Assembly (NCBI GenBank): GCA_937890735.1
Contig: CALACZ010000037.1
Location: 1 to 13,392 of the forward strand
Length of the DNA stretch: 13,392 nucleotides
Origin: an uncultured Bacillota bacterium
Lineage (GTDB): Bacteria > Bacillota > Clostridia > Oscillospirales > Oscillospiraceae
Reading direction: 5' to 3'
The position numbers and the translations under genes were made by a program. The notes beneath the pieces were generated by a model, which did no database searches, was not told the DNA's origin, and worked only from the letters and a program-made list of their open reading frames with translations. Of this stretch, positions 13,378 to 13,392 are shown one piece after another (position 1 is the first letter of the stretch; each line of letters starts with the position of its first letter).

Positions 13378-13392
13378 GGGCGCAGAAGATCC

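Larger units (their letters stand above)
12980..13392. other. Right non-coding flank, rich in palindromes
   Basis: No gene is supported here. Besides the AT-rich repeat it holds hairpins at 13012-13032, 13128-13148 and 13215-13238, a TTCACTATTCACTATTACC-type AT tract at about 13258-13284, a half-element CCCCGCCCCTACGG at about 13291-13304, and a promoter-like pair at the very end. The repeat types match those on the left flank, so both sides appear to be the same kind of host intergenic DNA. Confidence 0.6.

Overview
The window holds one compact, single-strand block of phage structural genes (about 425-12937, all on +) set between two non-coding flanks full of palindromic repeats. The block runs in the classical order of a PBSX-type contractile-tailed phage: small and large terminase, portal, prohead protease, decoration protein, major capsid protein, three connector/neck/terminator proteins, tail sheath, tail tube, tail-assembly chaperone, one short protein of unknown role, LysM tail protein, baseplate hub, spike-like protein, gpW/XkdS-like protein, baseplate J protein and XkdU/YmfQ-like protein. 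A rho-independent terminator follows the last gene directly. Coding is almost gap-free. Most junctions are 4-base ATGA or GTGA overlaps, and only one gap exceeds 25 bases (3975-4023, just before the decoration and capsid genes).

The host looks like a GC-rich Gram-positive of the class Clostridia, probably a gut Oscillospiraceae-like lineage. This is inferred from Firmicutes-type Shine-Dalgarno sequences, from PBSX/skin-element gene order, and from flanking hairpin repeats of a kind I recognise from such genomes (GTAGGGGCGGGG-type stems and the CAGTCGGCTTTGCCGGCAG block). The genus cannot be fixed from the sequence.

Layout: 1-424 is non-coding, with several hairpins, an AT-rich repeat and two terminator-like structures on the + strand. 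425-1970 is DNA packaging, 1967-5439 portal and capsid, 5440-6600 head-tail joining, 6597-8051 sheath and tube, 8048-9107 tail assembly, 9111-12937 baseplate. 12944-12979 is the terminator. 12980-13392 is non-coding repeat DNA ending in a likely promoter that points out of the window.

The most notable points are absences. The small terminase consists only of what resembles the C-terminal part of the family, with no DNA-binding helix-turn-helix domain. No gene is long enough for a normal tape measure protein: its usual place holds a 151-residue Ala-rich protein. The window has no integrase, repressor, replication, holin, endolysin or tail-fibre gene, and both ends of the block run into host-type repeats. 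Together these suggest either a complete but minimal particle with a very short contractile tail or a domesticated, gene-transfer-agent-like or PBSX-like element that packages DNA non-specifically. That reading is inference. What is seen directly is the gene order, the sizes and the missing genes.
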